Source of the DNA: Candidatus Zixiibacteriota bacterium
GTDB lineage: Bacteria > Zixibacteria > MSB-5A5 > DG-27
Reading direction: 5' to 3'
Assembly (NCBI GenBank): GCA_030605835.1
Contig: JAUWHO010000025.1
Location: forward strand, 1 to 64,000
Length of the DNA stretch: 64,000 nt
Part shown: piece by piece, positions 6,916-15,375 of the stretch
Layout: every line of letters begins with the position of its first letter
How positions within the stretch are numbered: the stretch's first letter is position 1
Made by a program: the position numbers and the translations under genes
The notes under the pieces: generated by a model
Told to the model about the DNA's origin: nothing
Databases searched by the model: none
The model's input: the letters and a program-made list of their open reading frames with translations, nothing else

Positions 6916-8775
6916 TCACTTCACCAGCATCATCCTCTTGGTCTCGGTGAAGTCCCCAGCGGTCAGCTTGTAGAAGTAAATGCCGGAGGAGACCTCGGAG
7001 GCATCCCAGACAACTGACCTGTATCCTGTCTGCTGCCTGCCATCTACTAATGTCGCTACCCTCTCGCCGAGGAGATTGAAAACTTCCAATTTCACTCTGC
7101 TGACTACTGGCAACTGGTAGCGGATTACCGTCTTGGCATTGAAGGGATTGGGATAATTGCTCTGCAAGGTGAATTCGGTTGGAAGCCCGACTTCAACACC
7201 TTTACCAATGAGGTCTTGGTCTCCGAGTCTTGCGAGGACTGTCTGCCACTCCTCGAAAGGAAATTCCAGGCTGGTAAGTTGTCCATCGCCGGTGACGGTG
7301 AAAGCCATCGAATCTCTTGCGGAGACTTCAAGGTTGTAGACTTCAGCGAAAAGCCAGTAATCTCCCACGGGGGCCTGCCGAGGAATAAAGTGGCACATAT
7401 CGCCTTCCGAAATACCGTTACCGAACATCCCGAAACGTGCCGGACCGAAAATGGGGCCGTAAAGATATCCGTTGGGCAACCGCACCTCAACTTCGAACGA
7501 CAGTTCGAGATAATCCGGGATATGGTTCTCGCAGATCAGATGATAACAGAGGGTGTCACCGTGGGTCACTACTGTATCGCCGGGAACAATGGTCAAGGTG
7601 ACGCTTGGGGGCCGTGCCGCCACGCGCACAAGGTACATATCCATGCCGCCTGCTCCGAAAGAGCGGGTTGCACCTGCCGCGATATACCCGCCGTCGGTGG
7701 TCTGGACAACACTGTATCCCCGATCTCTCTGAATCCCCCCGTAGGTGCGTGTCCAAAGGGTATAGCCGTTGGCGTCGGTCTTTACCAAGTACACATCTGA
7801 ATTGCCTGCGCCGAAGGAAAAGGTGTGTCCGGCAACGATATAGCCGCCGTCGGTGGTCTGCTGGACACAGTAAGCCCTATCATGACTGTCCCCACCGTAA
7901 GTCTTTGTCCACTGGGGGATTCCCAGAGAATCGGTCTTGACCAAGTAGAAATCGTAAAGACCTGCCCCGAAGGAGCGAGTATAACCCGCCACGATATATC
8001 CACCGTCGATGGTCTGCTGGACGGAGCGGGCATAATCGTCGCCGCTCCCTCCGTATGTACGCGTCCAGAGGGTGTTGCCAATAGAATCGGTCTTGACCAG
8101 GTAGAAATCGTAAAGACCTGCCCCGAAGGAGTTGGTATAACCGGCGACGATGTATCCACCGTCGGAGGTCTGCTGGATGGAGCGGGCATAATCATCGCCG
8201 CTCCCCCAATATGTACGGCTCCAGAGGGTGCCGCCCAGAGAATCGGTCTTCACCACGTAATAGTCGTAATCACCTGCGCCGAAGGAGTTGGTGGCTCCTG
8301 TGACGATGTACCCGCCGTCGGTGGTCTGCTGGACTGAGTGGGCATAATCATGGTTGCTCCCACCCTCGGTTACGGTCCAGAGGGTGTAGCCAAGAGGATC
8401 CGTCTTCACGAGGTAAAAATCGGCTTCACCTGCACCGAAGGAGTATGTTCCACCTGCTATGATATACCCACCGTCGGTGGTCTGGTGCACGGAGTGGGCA
8501 TAATCACCATCACTCCCACCATATGTTCGGGTCCAGACCGTATCGCCAAGAGAATCGGTCTTCACGAGGTAGAAATCCTCATAACCTGCGCCAAAAGACT
8601 GGGTATAACCTGCAGTGATATACCCGCCGTCGGAGGTCTGCTGGACGGAATAACCGACATCATTATCGCTCCCTCCGTAGGTCCGGGTCCAGAGGGTGTC
8701 GCCGGGTTCCTGGGCAATGGCTGTTGATACAAGAAATAGAACACAGAGAACCGTCAAAAGTGTCACTTTCATCAT
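6916..8775 (-). CDS. Secreted seven-repeat (propeller-like) protein with T9SS sorting tag
   Basis: 619 residues. A signal peptide (cleavage near ...STAIAQ) is followed at once by seven repeats of exactly 52 residues (29-392). Each reads W(T/S)-x-T-Y-G-G..., QQT(T/S)DGGYI, a SFGAG turn and DFYLVKTD-x-LG. Seven such units fit a seven-bladed propeller, though the fold is inferred. An Ig-like stretch (about 395-500) follows, then a C-terminal type A sorting domain with NYPNPFNAKTVIRYQL, VFNLLGERV and SSGIYFYKL, ending KRMMLVK. That tag in FCB bacteria directs export by type IX secretion and surface attachment. The ligand is unknown. Confidence 0.88.
   Translation of the reverse strand: MMKVTLLTVLCVLFLVSTAIAQEPGDTLWTRTYGGSDNDVGYSVQQTSDGGYITAGYTQSFGAGYEDFYLVKTDSLGDTVWTRTYGGSDGDYAHSVHQTTDGGYIIAGGTYSFGAGEADFYLVKTDPLGYTLWTVTEGGSNHDYAHSVQQTTDGGYIVTGATNSFGAGDYDYYVVKTDSLGGTLWSRTYWGSGDDYARSIQQTSDGGYIVAGYTNSFGAGLYDFYLVKTDSIGNTLWTRTYGGSGDDYARSVQQTIDGGYIVAGYTRSFGAGLYDFYLVKTDSLGIPQWTKTYGGDSHDRAYCVQQTTDGGYIVAGHTFSFGAGNSDVYLVKTDANGYTLWTRTYGGIQRDRGYSVVQTTDGGYIAAGATRSFGAGGMDMYLVRVAARPPSVTLTIVPGDTVVTHGDTLCYHLICENHIPDYLELSFEVEVRLPNGYLYGPIFGPARFGMFGNGISEGDMCHFIPRQAPVGDYWLFAEVYNLEVSARDSMAFTVTGDGQLTSLEFPFEEWQTVLARLGDQDLIGKGVEVGLPTEFTLQSNYPNPFNAKTVIRYQLPVVSRVKLEVFNLLGERVATLVDGRQQTGYRSVVWDASEVSSGIYFYKLTAGDFTETKRMMLVK
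7600..8691 (-). repeat. Seven tandem 156-bp coding repeats
   Basis: Seven in-frame units of exactly 156 bp, without spacers, encode residues 29-392 of the secreted protein. Units are similar at DNA level (the string ccgccgtcggtggtctgctgg recurs), so recombination could change the number of units. Confidence 0.9.
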
Positions 8776-8850
8776 TGTTTTCCCTTCTTTTTAAAAATTC
8801 CAAATTTACGGTTTCAAAACTGACTTGTAGACGACTTCCAATCTGCCTTT

Positions 8851-8870
8851 TTACATACTATCACCTCCTC
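8851..8870 (-). promoter_or_regulatory. Perfect Shine-Dalgarno followed by ATG-TAA
   Basis: On the minus strand AGGAGGTGA is followed, 7 nt after GGAGG, by ATG and immediately TAA. It lies about 80 nt upstream of the repeat-protein start. It could be a ribosome-standby or attenuating start-stop element, or the relic of a lost gene. Confidence 0.4.
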
Positions 8871-9192
8871 AAAATGAATGAAGTTTCTGCCAGCCTGCGG
8901 TAGTCACCGGCACGAATACAGTACCCGTTGCAACATGTATCTGTCCAGGTCACCTTCGAAGTCTCTCCCCTCAAGGAAGCAATTATCGAGGTTGTTAGAA
9001 ACTTACACTCTCCCCTTCTGTCTGTCAAGTGTTTTTTCAGGGATTTCCCGCCTGAGGTCTGCCCGAGGCAGACAGGCGACCCGCCTCAGACAGCAGGAAA
9101 GGCCCGAGCCACAGTGTAATTCCCGACTTACGGGAACCCCAACCGCCGTAGCGGGCGGAATTTATCCGCCCGAAATGAGGTCGGGGAAATAG

Positions 9193-9276
9193 TTAATGGT
9201 GAATGGTTAATAGTCCCCCCTAATCCCGGTTCCCGGTCTCCGGTTTCCTATTCCCTATCTACTATCTACTATTTCC
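9193..9276. repeat. Heptanucleotide array (12 units)
   Basis: Twelve contiguous 7-mers in register: TTAATGG TGAATGG, then TTAATAG, TCCCCCC, TAATCCC, GGTTCCC, GGTCTCC, GGTTTCC, TATTCCC, TATCTAC, TATCTAC, TATTTCC. It ends about 40 bp from the nitroreductase stop. Resembles the short tandemly repeated repetitive (STRR) sequences of cyanobacteria in design. Confidence 0.75.
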
Positions 9277-9314
9277 TAAAGGTCGAATGTAAAAATAGAA
9301 ATGAGCAGTTGATC

Positions 9315-9833
9315 TTAGCTGCTTCCCCAATAATCGTAGGACACTATCTCATCCGGTCTCTTTCGTGATTTCGGAGGTGGGTTCTCCTCGAAGTAACCGA
9401 GGGTCAAAAGCTGGACGACCCTGACAGTCTCCGGGATTTTCAGAATCTCTTTGACCTCTCCCTCCTCGAAATGCCCAATCCAGCAGCAACCCAAACCCAG
9501 CTCCGTGGCCTGCAGATTCATGAAAGACAAGGCGATGGCCACGTCGATGCTGTAGGAGGGCTGCCCGCATTTCATTACGTGGCTACTATCGAGGGCACAG
9601 GCGGCGATCACCACCGGAGCCTCGGCCACGAATTTCTGATCCCCAGCGGCTTTCATGAGCTTCTCCCGAAGCTCTTTATCCCTCACGATGATGAAGTGCC
9701 ACTCCTGCTTGTTCGCGGCCGAGGGAGCCAGTCTCCCAGCTTCCAAGACCCTTTCGATCTTCTCCTCTTCGACCGGCTTATCCAGATAATTCCTTATGCT
9801 CCGCCGATAGGCAATCGCTTCGTAAACCTCCAT
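9315..9833 (-). CDS. Nitroreductase-family FMN oxidoreductase
   Basis: 172 residues from the ATG at 9833, which has GAGG five bases upstream; an in-frame GTG two codons earlier is less well placed. It is a short member of the FMN-binding nitroreductase fold: YRRSIRNYLDKPVEEEKI at the N-terminus (phosphate-binding RRSxR), LAPSAANKQEWHFIIV (flavin contact), then LQATELGLGCCWIGHF and VVQLLTLGYFEENPPPKSRK. Such enzymes reduce diverse substrates with NAD(P)H, and the substrate cannot be deduced. It is the last gene of the minus-strand run beginning at rplU, 42 bp after the rhomboid gene. Confidence 0.9.
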   Translation of the reverse strand: MEVYEAIAYRRSIRNYLDKPVEEEKIERVLEAGRLAPSAANKQEWHFIIVRDKELREKLMKAAGDQKFVAEAPVVIAACALDSSHVMKCGQPSYSIDVAIALSFMNLQATELGLGCCWIGHFEEGEVKEILKIPETVRVVQLLTLGYFEENPPPKSRKRPDEIVSYDYWGSS

Positions 9834-9875
9834 GGCCACCTCAGTTTGTCTTGGTCGTTATGAGTTCAAGAGTCA

Positions 9876-10685
9876 TTATCTGTCTTCAGAGAGTTCCTTG
9901 CTGGCCTTCTCCAATATTTCTCTTTCTTCTTCGGTGAGATTCTCATATCCGACCTGATTTATCTTATCCAGGATGGCATCCACCTTGTCCATCAATTCCT
10001 GGCTCTGCTCTCTTTTCTTGACGATCTTGTCCAACCTTCTTCGGTAGCGGACGTCCCTGACCTTGCTGAAGAATGAGGGCAGGCGCCAATCGCTTTTCAG
10101 GTAGAGGAAACCGACCACCATGCCTCCCAGGTGGGCGAAATGCGCCACCCCACCCTGGGATTGACCTAAAGAGGCGAAAAACTCTATCGCCGCGAAAATT
10201 ATGACCAGATACTTCGCCTTGATCGGGAAGAGGAAATAGATGTAGACCAGCCGATTCGGGAACAGCATCGCGAAAGCGACCAGGACTCCATATATGGCTC
10301 CGGAGGCCCCAATCACCGGAATGGGGGAATTTATCGCTAAAACGAAATTAAAGGCACCCGCCCCCAGACCACATATGAGATAATACTTGAGAAACGCGCG
10401 GCTTCCCCACGCTCTCTCTATGTCCGAACCGAACATCCACAAAACGAACATATTGAAGAGCAGATGAAAGAAGCCCCCGTGCAAAAACATGTAGGTGAAG
10501 AATTGCCAGACCATGAACTGACCTGTGATCAGACGCGGCACCAGCCCGAAGTAGTAAATCATTGACCCCCCGATCACAAGCTCTAAGAGAAAAACCACTC
10601 CGTTGGCAATAAGGAGGTACTTAACCGTCTGTGGCAGGCCGCCTCCGGGGCCAAAGGAAGAAGCTCTGTGGCGGTAGTAACTCAT
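9876..10685 (-). CDS. Rhomboid intramembrane serine protease
   Basis: 269 residues with six predicted membrane helices (about 20-200). Catalytic Ser128 lies in GASGAIYG and His185 in AHFAHLGG. The HxxxN motif of the second helix (HLLFNMF, H74/N78) forms the oxyanion pocket, and the L1 loop Trp-Arg type motif is present as ERAWGSRAFL. The family cleaves transmembrane substrates within or near the membrane. A hydrophilic, helix-rich tail (about 205-269, KKREQSQELMDKVDAILDKINQ) is extra to the core. The neighbours lpxD, skp and bamA suggest an envelope-quality role, which is inference. It starts 42 bp after lpxD in the same direction. Confidence 0.93.
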   Translation of the reverse strand: MSYYRHRASSFGPGGGLPQTVKYLLIANGVVFLLELVIGGSMIYYFGLVPRLITGQFMVWQFFTYMFLHGGFFHLLFNMFVLWMFGSDIERAWGSRAFLKYYLICGLGAGAFNFVLAINSPIPVIGASGAIYGVLVAFAMLFPNRLVYIYFLFPIKAKYLVIIFAAIEFFASLGQSQGGVAHFAHLGGMVVGFLYLKSDWRLPSFFSKVRDVRYRRRLDKIVKKREQSQELMDKVDAILDKINQVGYENLTEEEREILEKASKELSEDR

Positions 10686-10727
10686 GGCTTCGCTTTCTAC
10701 CTATGTCGAGCTGGAGTCTGGTTGCCT

Positions 10728-11765
10728 TTAGAGAGCGGGGTCTGCTTTCGCGACTTTGGCTACCTGCTCTTCCAGCTTACGGATTTTCTTGACCAGATCC
10801 GGGAGCTTGCTTACGGTCGCCACGATGCGTCGCTCTTTTTGTATTTCCCTGGCGGGGGAACCCAAGACCGTAATCCCTTCGGGGAGAGATTTGCGGATGC
10901 CAGACTGGGCCGCAACGGTGACGTTGTCCCCGATCTCTAAATGCCCGGCAATTCCCACCTGACCTGCCAGGGTGCAGCCCTTCCCGATCTTAACGCTCCC
11001 GGAGATTCCCACCTGAGCAGCGATTACGGTGTTCTCGCCGATTGTGACATTGTGTCCCACCTGCACCAGGTTGTCGATCTTGGTACCCCGGCCGATGACG
11101 GTCGAGCCCATGGTGGCCCTATCGATGGTAACGTTGGCACCGATTTCCACCTCGTCCTCGATGACGACATTACCGGCCTGGGGGATTTTCTTATACACCC
11201 CCTCCTCTCTCGCAAATCCGAAGCCGTCTGAGCCGATAACGACTCCACTGTGAATCACGACGTTGTTCCCTACCTGGCATCTGTGCAGGACAGTCACTCT
11301 CGGGTGGAGCAGACAGTTCTTTCCGATCCGAGACTCTTTACCCAAGAAACACCCCGGTTGAATGACGCTGCCGCTGCCGATTCTGACCCCCTCTTCAACC
11401 ACCACATACTCCCCTATGAAAATGTCCTCTGCCAGGTGAGCTCCGGAAGAGATGACCGCAGTGGAGCTGACTTCTCCGAGCTTGTGCTTCTCGGGAGGGT
11501 TGAAAACCTCCATCACCTTCAGGAAACCAATGTAGGGGTCTTTGACTCTCACGGCCGGAACTGGAGAGTCTTTGATCTCCTGGGAGACTATCACCGCGGA
11601 GGCTTTAGTCTCCTTCAGAAAGGAGAAGTATTTGGGATTGGCCAGGAAGGTGATGTCACCCTCTACCGCCTCTTTGATCCCCTTCACTCCGGTGATGATC
11701 ACGGAGCCGTTTCCGCTGAGATTCCCCTCCAGAAATTCACTGATCTCATTCAGGCTTTTCTCCAT
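10728..11765 (-). CDS. lpxD: UDP-3-O-acylglucosamine N-acyltransferase
   Basis: 345 residues from the ATG at 11765 (AGGAG five bases upstream); the preceding skp stop codon lies two bases before it. LpxD adds the second hydroxyacyl chain to UDP-acylglucosamine in lipid A synthesis, in the cytoplasm. It has the uridine-binding N-terminal domain (ITFLANPKYFSFL, ASAVIV) and then a left-handed beta-helix of hexapeptide repeats (about 100-310). The catalytic His is in NLVQVGHNVTIGENTVIAAQ, and GIAGHLEIGDNVTVAAQSG follows. Length and motifs match the family. skp-lpxD order after bamA is the classic arrangement, here without fabZ or lpxA. Confidence 0.96.
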   Translation of the reverse strand: MEKSLNEISEFLEGNLSGNGSVIITGVKGIKEAVEGDITFLANPKYFSFLKETKASAVIVSQEIKDSPVPAVRVKDPYIGFLKVMEVFNPPEKHKLGEVSSTAVISSGAHLAEDIFIGEYVVVEEGVRIGSGSVIQPGCFLGKESRIGKNCLLHPRVTVLHRCQVGNNVVIHSGVVIGSDGFGFAREEGVYKKIPQAGNVVIEDEVEIGANVTIDRATMGSTVIGRGTKIDNLVQVGHNVTIGENTVIAAQVGISGSVKIGKGCTLAGQVGIAGHLEIGDNVTVAAQSGIRKSLPEGITVLGSPAREIQKERRIVATVSKLPDLVKKIRKLEEQVAKVAKADPAL

Positions 11766-11767
11766 CG

Positions 11768-12304
11768 TCACTCCTGCTTCTTGGTCTCCTCGATGACCCG
11801 CTCAGTCAAATCCAGGCTCCTTTTGCCGTAAGCGATGGAGGTGGTGCTGGCATCCAAGACTATGGCATAGTTCTCTTCGATGGCGATCTTCTCGATGACG
11901 GCAATGACTCTGTCCCTGATCGGCTTGATTAACTCTGCATTACGCCTTTCCGCCTTCCCCCCGGGTCCGAAGGTGCCTTCGACATACTGCTGGTAAGCAT
12001 CCTTCTTAGCCTGTAGGGCTCTCTCCTTCTCCTCCCTTTTCTCCTTGCTCAGCATGAGGCTCTGCGACTTTAAATCCTGCTCCAATTGTTCGATTTCAGT
12101 CTGCATCTCCTCTGCCTGCTTGTTCCAGGCGGCTACGTCCTTGTCGAACTTGGCCTGAGCGTCCGCGAAATCTTTGGATTCCGCAAAAATCCTCTGGGAA
12201 TCGACGTAGCCGATTTTTCCCTCCTGAGCCGAGGCCACACTCAGCGGTAAACAAAGCAAAGCCACAAGCAGAACCAATCCCAAAGAAGAGATTCTTCTCA
12301 TCAT
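11768..12304 (-). CDS. skp: Periplasmic chaperone Skp/OmpH
   Basis: 178 residues with a signal peptide (about 1-27, ending SVASAQ). EGKIGYVDSQRIFAESKDF begins the trimerisation body, a long charged coiled coil (about 55-115, EEMQTEIEQLEQDLKSQ) follows, and the chain returns to the body through GPGGKAERRNAELIKPIRDRV and YAIVLDASTTSIAYG. Skp holds unfolded outer-membrane proteins between the Sec translocon and BamA. Two ATGs stand in tandem at the start, with AAGGAG upstream. It lies 55 bp after bamA and its stop almost touches the lpxD start, consistent with one operon. Confidence 0.94.
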   Translation of the reverse strand: MMRRISSLGLVLLVALLCLPLSVASAQEGKIGYVDSQRIFAESKDFADAQAKFDKDVAAWNKQAEEMQTEIEQLEQDLKSQSLMLSKEKREEKERALQAKKDAYQQYVEGTFGPGGKAERRNAELIKPIRDRVIAVIEKIAIEENYAIVLDASTTSIAYGKRSLDLTERVIEETKKQE

Positions 12305-12359
12305 CTCAATTGACTCCTTTTTTGACTACCCCGAACTACCTTTCTCTATACAGCGCGTA

Positions 12360-14633
12360 TCAATATCCCGGTCCAATCTGGAAGTGTGGCATCCAGCTCC
12401 CCTTGTCCGGGCCGTCAAGGGGATAGGCGAAATCGAACCCGATAATCCCAACCATGGGGGCAACAACCCTGAAGCCCAATCCAAAGGAGCGGTAGAAATT
12501 ACTGGTGGGTTTCAACTCGCTGATATGGTTGTAAGCATTGCCGGCGTCAACGAAGGCGATCACGTAAAACTGTTGAGCGGACAGAGGGATTTGATATTCC
12601 AAGTTGTAAACGATCAAGGCTCTCCCTCCCAGAATCCTCCGGTAGGCGTCTCGGGGGCCGACTCGACTATCGTCATAGCCTCTGATGACGCCATCAGGGT
12701 CTGTGCCTCCGGGAGTGAAGCGCTCGCTGAAGGGAATCTCACTGCCGCCGTCGTAGTTGGCGACGATCCCCAACTTCCCCTTCAACACCAAAGCCCAGTC
12801 CATCACGGTGCGGAAATACCAGCTGGAGGAGATAATCTCCTTGTGATAATCCCAACTTCCGCCCAACGGACCCCCGCCAAGTTCGGTGGAGAAGGAGTTG
12901 ACCGAACCGCTGGTGGCGAATTGCGCCAGATCTCTGCTGTCACGGACCAGGGTGGTGGTCATCGCCGAGGTCTGGTAGTGGTCGTGTTCCTGAAGATAAC
13001 TGTAAGTCTCGCTTATGTCGGTATATTTTATGTCCTCGAAGCGATAGCGCCAATACACACGAAAATAGTTGTCGGGCCAGCGCAGCCGACGCCCCAGGCG
13101 CAGGCCGAAACCCTTGCGCCTTTCATCGTAGTAGCCATAGAAGCTCCGGATAACAGAGTAGACGTCAATACCGACGGAGGTAGGGGTATCTAAAAACCAG
13201 GGCTCGGTAAAGGAGAAATCGATGGAGTTGCGGTATTTCCCGAATTCCCAGCTTATGGAGACAAATTGACCGTTGCCAAGGAAATTGGGGATCCCCAGGC
13301 CCAGGGTACCCACCACCTTATCCCTCTGGGAGTAACCGGCGCCGACGGAGGCCTGTCCCGTCGGTTTCTCCTCCACGTTCAATATCAGGTTTATATCGCC
13401 GCTCTCTAAAACCTCCCAGTCCGGGGTCACGTTAGAAAAGTAGTTGAGTATCATAACGTCGCGGAGAGAGCGCCCCAGAACGGACCTTTTGAACACCTGC
13501 TTGGGCTTAATTGAGAGTTCCCGCCGGATCACCTTCTCCTTGGTCTTGGTGTTGCCCTGAATCCTTATGAGGTTTACGTGAACCGGACTTCCCTCCTCCA
13601 GGCGATAGTTCACATCCAACTCCAAGCCCCTCTCTTTGGCTTCATCATTGAGCTTAAGATACCAGTATCCTTCATCCTGATAGGAGGTGGCGATATTCTC
13701 CAGGGTTTTGTCATATTTCTCCTGGTTGTAGAAATCTCCCTCGCTGAATGCCACCAGCTTCAAAAGCCTCTCCCTTGGGAAAACCTCATTCCCGGAGAAG
13801 CTCACCTTGCCGAAGCGACAGCGATTCCCCTCCGAGACTTCGATCTGGATATACATATGTTTGCGGGATTCATCATACCAGATGGAGTCGGAGAGGATGG
13901 TGAAATTGATGAATCCCTTCTTGCGATAGTATGCATAGAGTTTGTCTTTATCCTCCTCGTATTTCTCCTCATCGAACTCACCACCTCTCCAGAAGCTGTC
14001 CTCTTTGTTCGACATCTTGGAACGCAGACGCTTGTCGGTGAAGGCGTGGTTGCCGACAAAGTTGATCTTCTTGATTTTGACCTTGCTCCCCTCCTTTATT
14101 CTGAATTTCAGAACCACCTCCCCAGGCTTCTGTTTGGATTCATACATCTCCGATTCCACCTGGGCCAAGCGATAACCCTTCTCCTCGTATAGCTTCTTTA
14201 TGCTATTGAGGTTGTTTCTGACCTCGTAAGGGCTGACCAGCTTCCCGGTGCTGATGCTCAGAACCTCCTCAATATCGCTCTCCTTGATCTTTTTCTCGCC
14301 ATCGATTTTGATCTCCGCCACCCTCGGGTATTCTTCCACTCTGATAATAAGATTAACCCCCTCCGAAGTTGGGTCGGCAAACACCTGCACATCGGAGAAA
14401 AGCCCCAGGCCGTATATATGCTTGATGGCGTCCTGGACTGCCCCGGCGTTTAGCTCCTCTCCAGTCTCCAGACCGCAGACGCTTAGGATCAGAGCCGCGG
14501 AGGTGGTGCGGTTCCCTTCCACCTCTATAGACAGGATCTCCAGATTCTGCTCTTGCCCGAAACTGGGGCTGAGAAGCCAAAGGCTGGCAATCAAAAGAGC
14601 AATGGATGAGAATCTGGTCGGAGAGGAGAGCAT
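12360..14633 (-). CDS. bamA: Outer-membrane protein assembly factor BamA (Omp85)
   Basis: 757 residues: signal peptide (LLIASLWLLSPSFGQ), five POTRA domains (about 28-430, for example LEILSIEVEGNRTTSAALIL, RVAEIKIDGEKKIKESDIEE, VKIKKINFVGNHAFTDKRLR) and a 16-strand barrel. The barrel contains the conserved RGYDDSRVGP (equivalent of the VRGF/Y motif in L6) and ends with a family-typical strand. BamA folds and inserts beta-barrel proteins into the outer membrane. It follows rplU by only 16 bp and no clear Shine-Dalgarno is visible, so it probably depends on coupling to rplU translation. The bamD-like gene of this window lies far away at 50408. Confidence 0.96.
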   Translation of the reverse strand: MLSSPTRFSSIALLIASLWLLSPSFGQEQNLEILSIEVEGNRTTSAALILSVCGLETGEELNAGAVQDAIKHIYGLGLFSDVQVFADPTSEGVNLIIRVEEYPRVAEIKIDGEKKIKESDIEEVLSISTGKLVSPYEVRNNLNSIKKLYEEKGYRLAQVESEMYESKQKPGEVVLKFRIKEGSKVKIKKINFVGNHAFTDKRLRSKMSNKEDSFWRGGEFDEEKYEEDKDKLYAYYRKKGFINFTILSDSIWYDESRKHMYIQIEVSEGNRCRFGKVSFSGNEVFPRERLLKLVAFSEGDFYNQEKYDKTLENIATSYQDEGYWYLKLNDEAKERGLELDVNYRLEEGSPVHVNLIRIQGNTKTKEKVIRRELSIKPKQVFKRSVLGRSLRDVMILNYFSNVTPDWEVLESGDINLILNVEEKPTGQASVGAGYSQRDKVVGTLGLGIPNFLGNGQFVSISWEFGKYRNSIDFSFTEPWFLDTPTSVGIDVYSVIRSFYGYYDERRKGFGLRLGRRLRWPDNYFRVYWRYRFEDIKYTDISETYSYLQEHDHYQTSAMTTTLVRDSRDLAQFATSGSVNSFSTELGGGPLGGSWDYHKEIISSSWYFRTVMDWALVLKGKLGIVANYDGGSEIPFSERFTPGGTDPDGVIRGYDDSRVGPRDAYRRILGGRALIVYNLEYQIPLSAQQFYVIAFVDAGNAYNHISELKPTSNFYRSFGLGFRVVAPMVGIIGFDFAYPLDGPDKGSWMPHFQIGPGY

Positions 14634-14649
14634 ACGACTGCGACGGCGC

Positions 14650-14964
14650 TCACTTAATCTTGATGGAGCTCACTTTGATTTCAGTGTAAGGTTGACGGTG
14701 ACCGATTTTACGGCGATATTTGACCCTACGTTTGAACTTGAAAACGGTCACTTTCTTCTCTTTACCGGAGCCGACAACCTCTGCCTCGACACTGACCCCT
14801 TCTAGATAAGGATGTCCGATCTTAACCTCTTGACCGTCGGCCACCAACAGAACCTTATCGAGGGAAATCCTCTGGTTTATCTCCGTCTCTATCTTGGGAA
14901 TTCTGAGAATCTCCCCCTCAGAGACCTTTATCTGCGTCCCACCAGTCTCCACAATGGCATACAT
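14650..14964 (-). CDS. rplU: 50S ribosomal protein L21
   Basis: 104 residues, full length. It opens MYAIVETGGTQIKVSEGE and has EAEVVGSGKEKKVTVFKFKRR and YRRKIGHRQPYTEIKV, the L21 signature. GGAGG lies 12 nt before the ATG. L21 binds 23S rRNA in the large subunit. In most bacteria rpmA (L27) follows; here bamA follows at once and no rpmA is found on either side. The leader between its promoter (15053-15080) and the start is about 80 nt and contains a GC palindrome at 15001-15016, a possible site for L21 autogenous control. Confidence 0.97.
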   Translation of the reverse strand: MYAIVETGGTQIKVSEGEILRIPKIETEINQRISLDKVLLVADGQEVKIGHPYLEGVSVEAEVVGSGKEKKVTVFKFKRRVKYRRKIGHRQPYTEIKVSSIKIK

Positions 14965-15052
14965 TTTATTTCTATACCTCCAGTTCGGTATTGTTCCCTG
15001 CCCGCCGGGCGGGCGGTCTCAGGTAGAAAACCAGACAAATGTTCAACTGCGA

Positions 15053-15080
15053 AATATATCCAAAATGCGATTGAAGTCAA
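15053..15080 (-). promoter_or_regulatory. Sigma-70 promoter of rplU-bamA operon
   Basis: Minus-strand TTGACT (15075-15080), 16-bp spacer, TATATT (15053-15058). It predicts a transcript start near 15046 and a leader of about 80 nt. Confidence 0.7.
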
Positions 15081-15318
15081 GATAATTGAAGCCATGACCG
15101 CATCTGTCCTTCAGCCAACGGCGGTGCTATTGAATCCTCAGGATGCTGGGATACTTGAAGAGATGTGCGAACAACAGCCCTCCTCTGTATTCAAGCCGCA
15201 CTGCGCCATCAAGAAGCGTCTATTGTAGATATTCCAGAGAGGAGTTGTTCGAGGCCTCAGGGGGGTTTTCAGCGACAGTAAACGAATCTCAGATGGCGCC
15301 AGTTTGCAGGCTTCAACG

Positions 15319-15346
15319 TTGACTTAAGCCGACGATAAGTTATATT
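15319..15346 (+). promoter_or_regulatory. Sigma-70 promoter of phosphomannomutase gene
   Basis: TTGACT (15319-15324), 16-bp spacer, TATATT (15341-15346), 30 bp before the ATG. The same hexamers and spacing occur at the divergent rplU promoter. Confidence 0.7.
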
Positions 15347-15375
15347 GGTTCTCACGTTTTCCGAGGAGCAAAGAG

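Larger units (their letters stand above)
8776..9314. other. Non-coding region with leader, palindromes and heptamer array
   Basis: No gene recognised. 8776-8880 is the leader of the repeat-protein gene and includes a start-stop element (8851-8870). 9045-9185 holds GC-rich palindromes, among them GTCTGCC-CGA-GGCAGAC and GGGCGGA-ATT-TATCCGCCC. 9193-9276 is a heptanucleotide array. Confidence 0.6.
14965..15375. other. Divergent promoter region, rplU / phosphomannomutase
   Basis: It holds the rplU promoter and leader, a GC palindrome GCCCGCC-GGGCGGG (15001-15016), and the plus-strand promoter at 15319-15346. 15100-15300 shows open frames but nothing protein-like; no further feature is called. 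Confidence 0.6.

Noticed and set aside
12384-13193. 269-codon frame antisense to bamA
   Set aside because: Shadow of the BamA barrel coding sequence; no recognisable motif.
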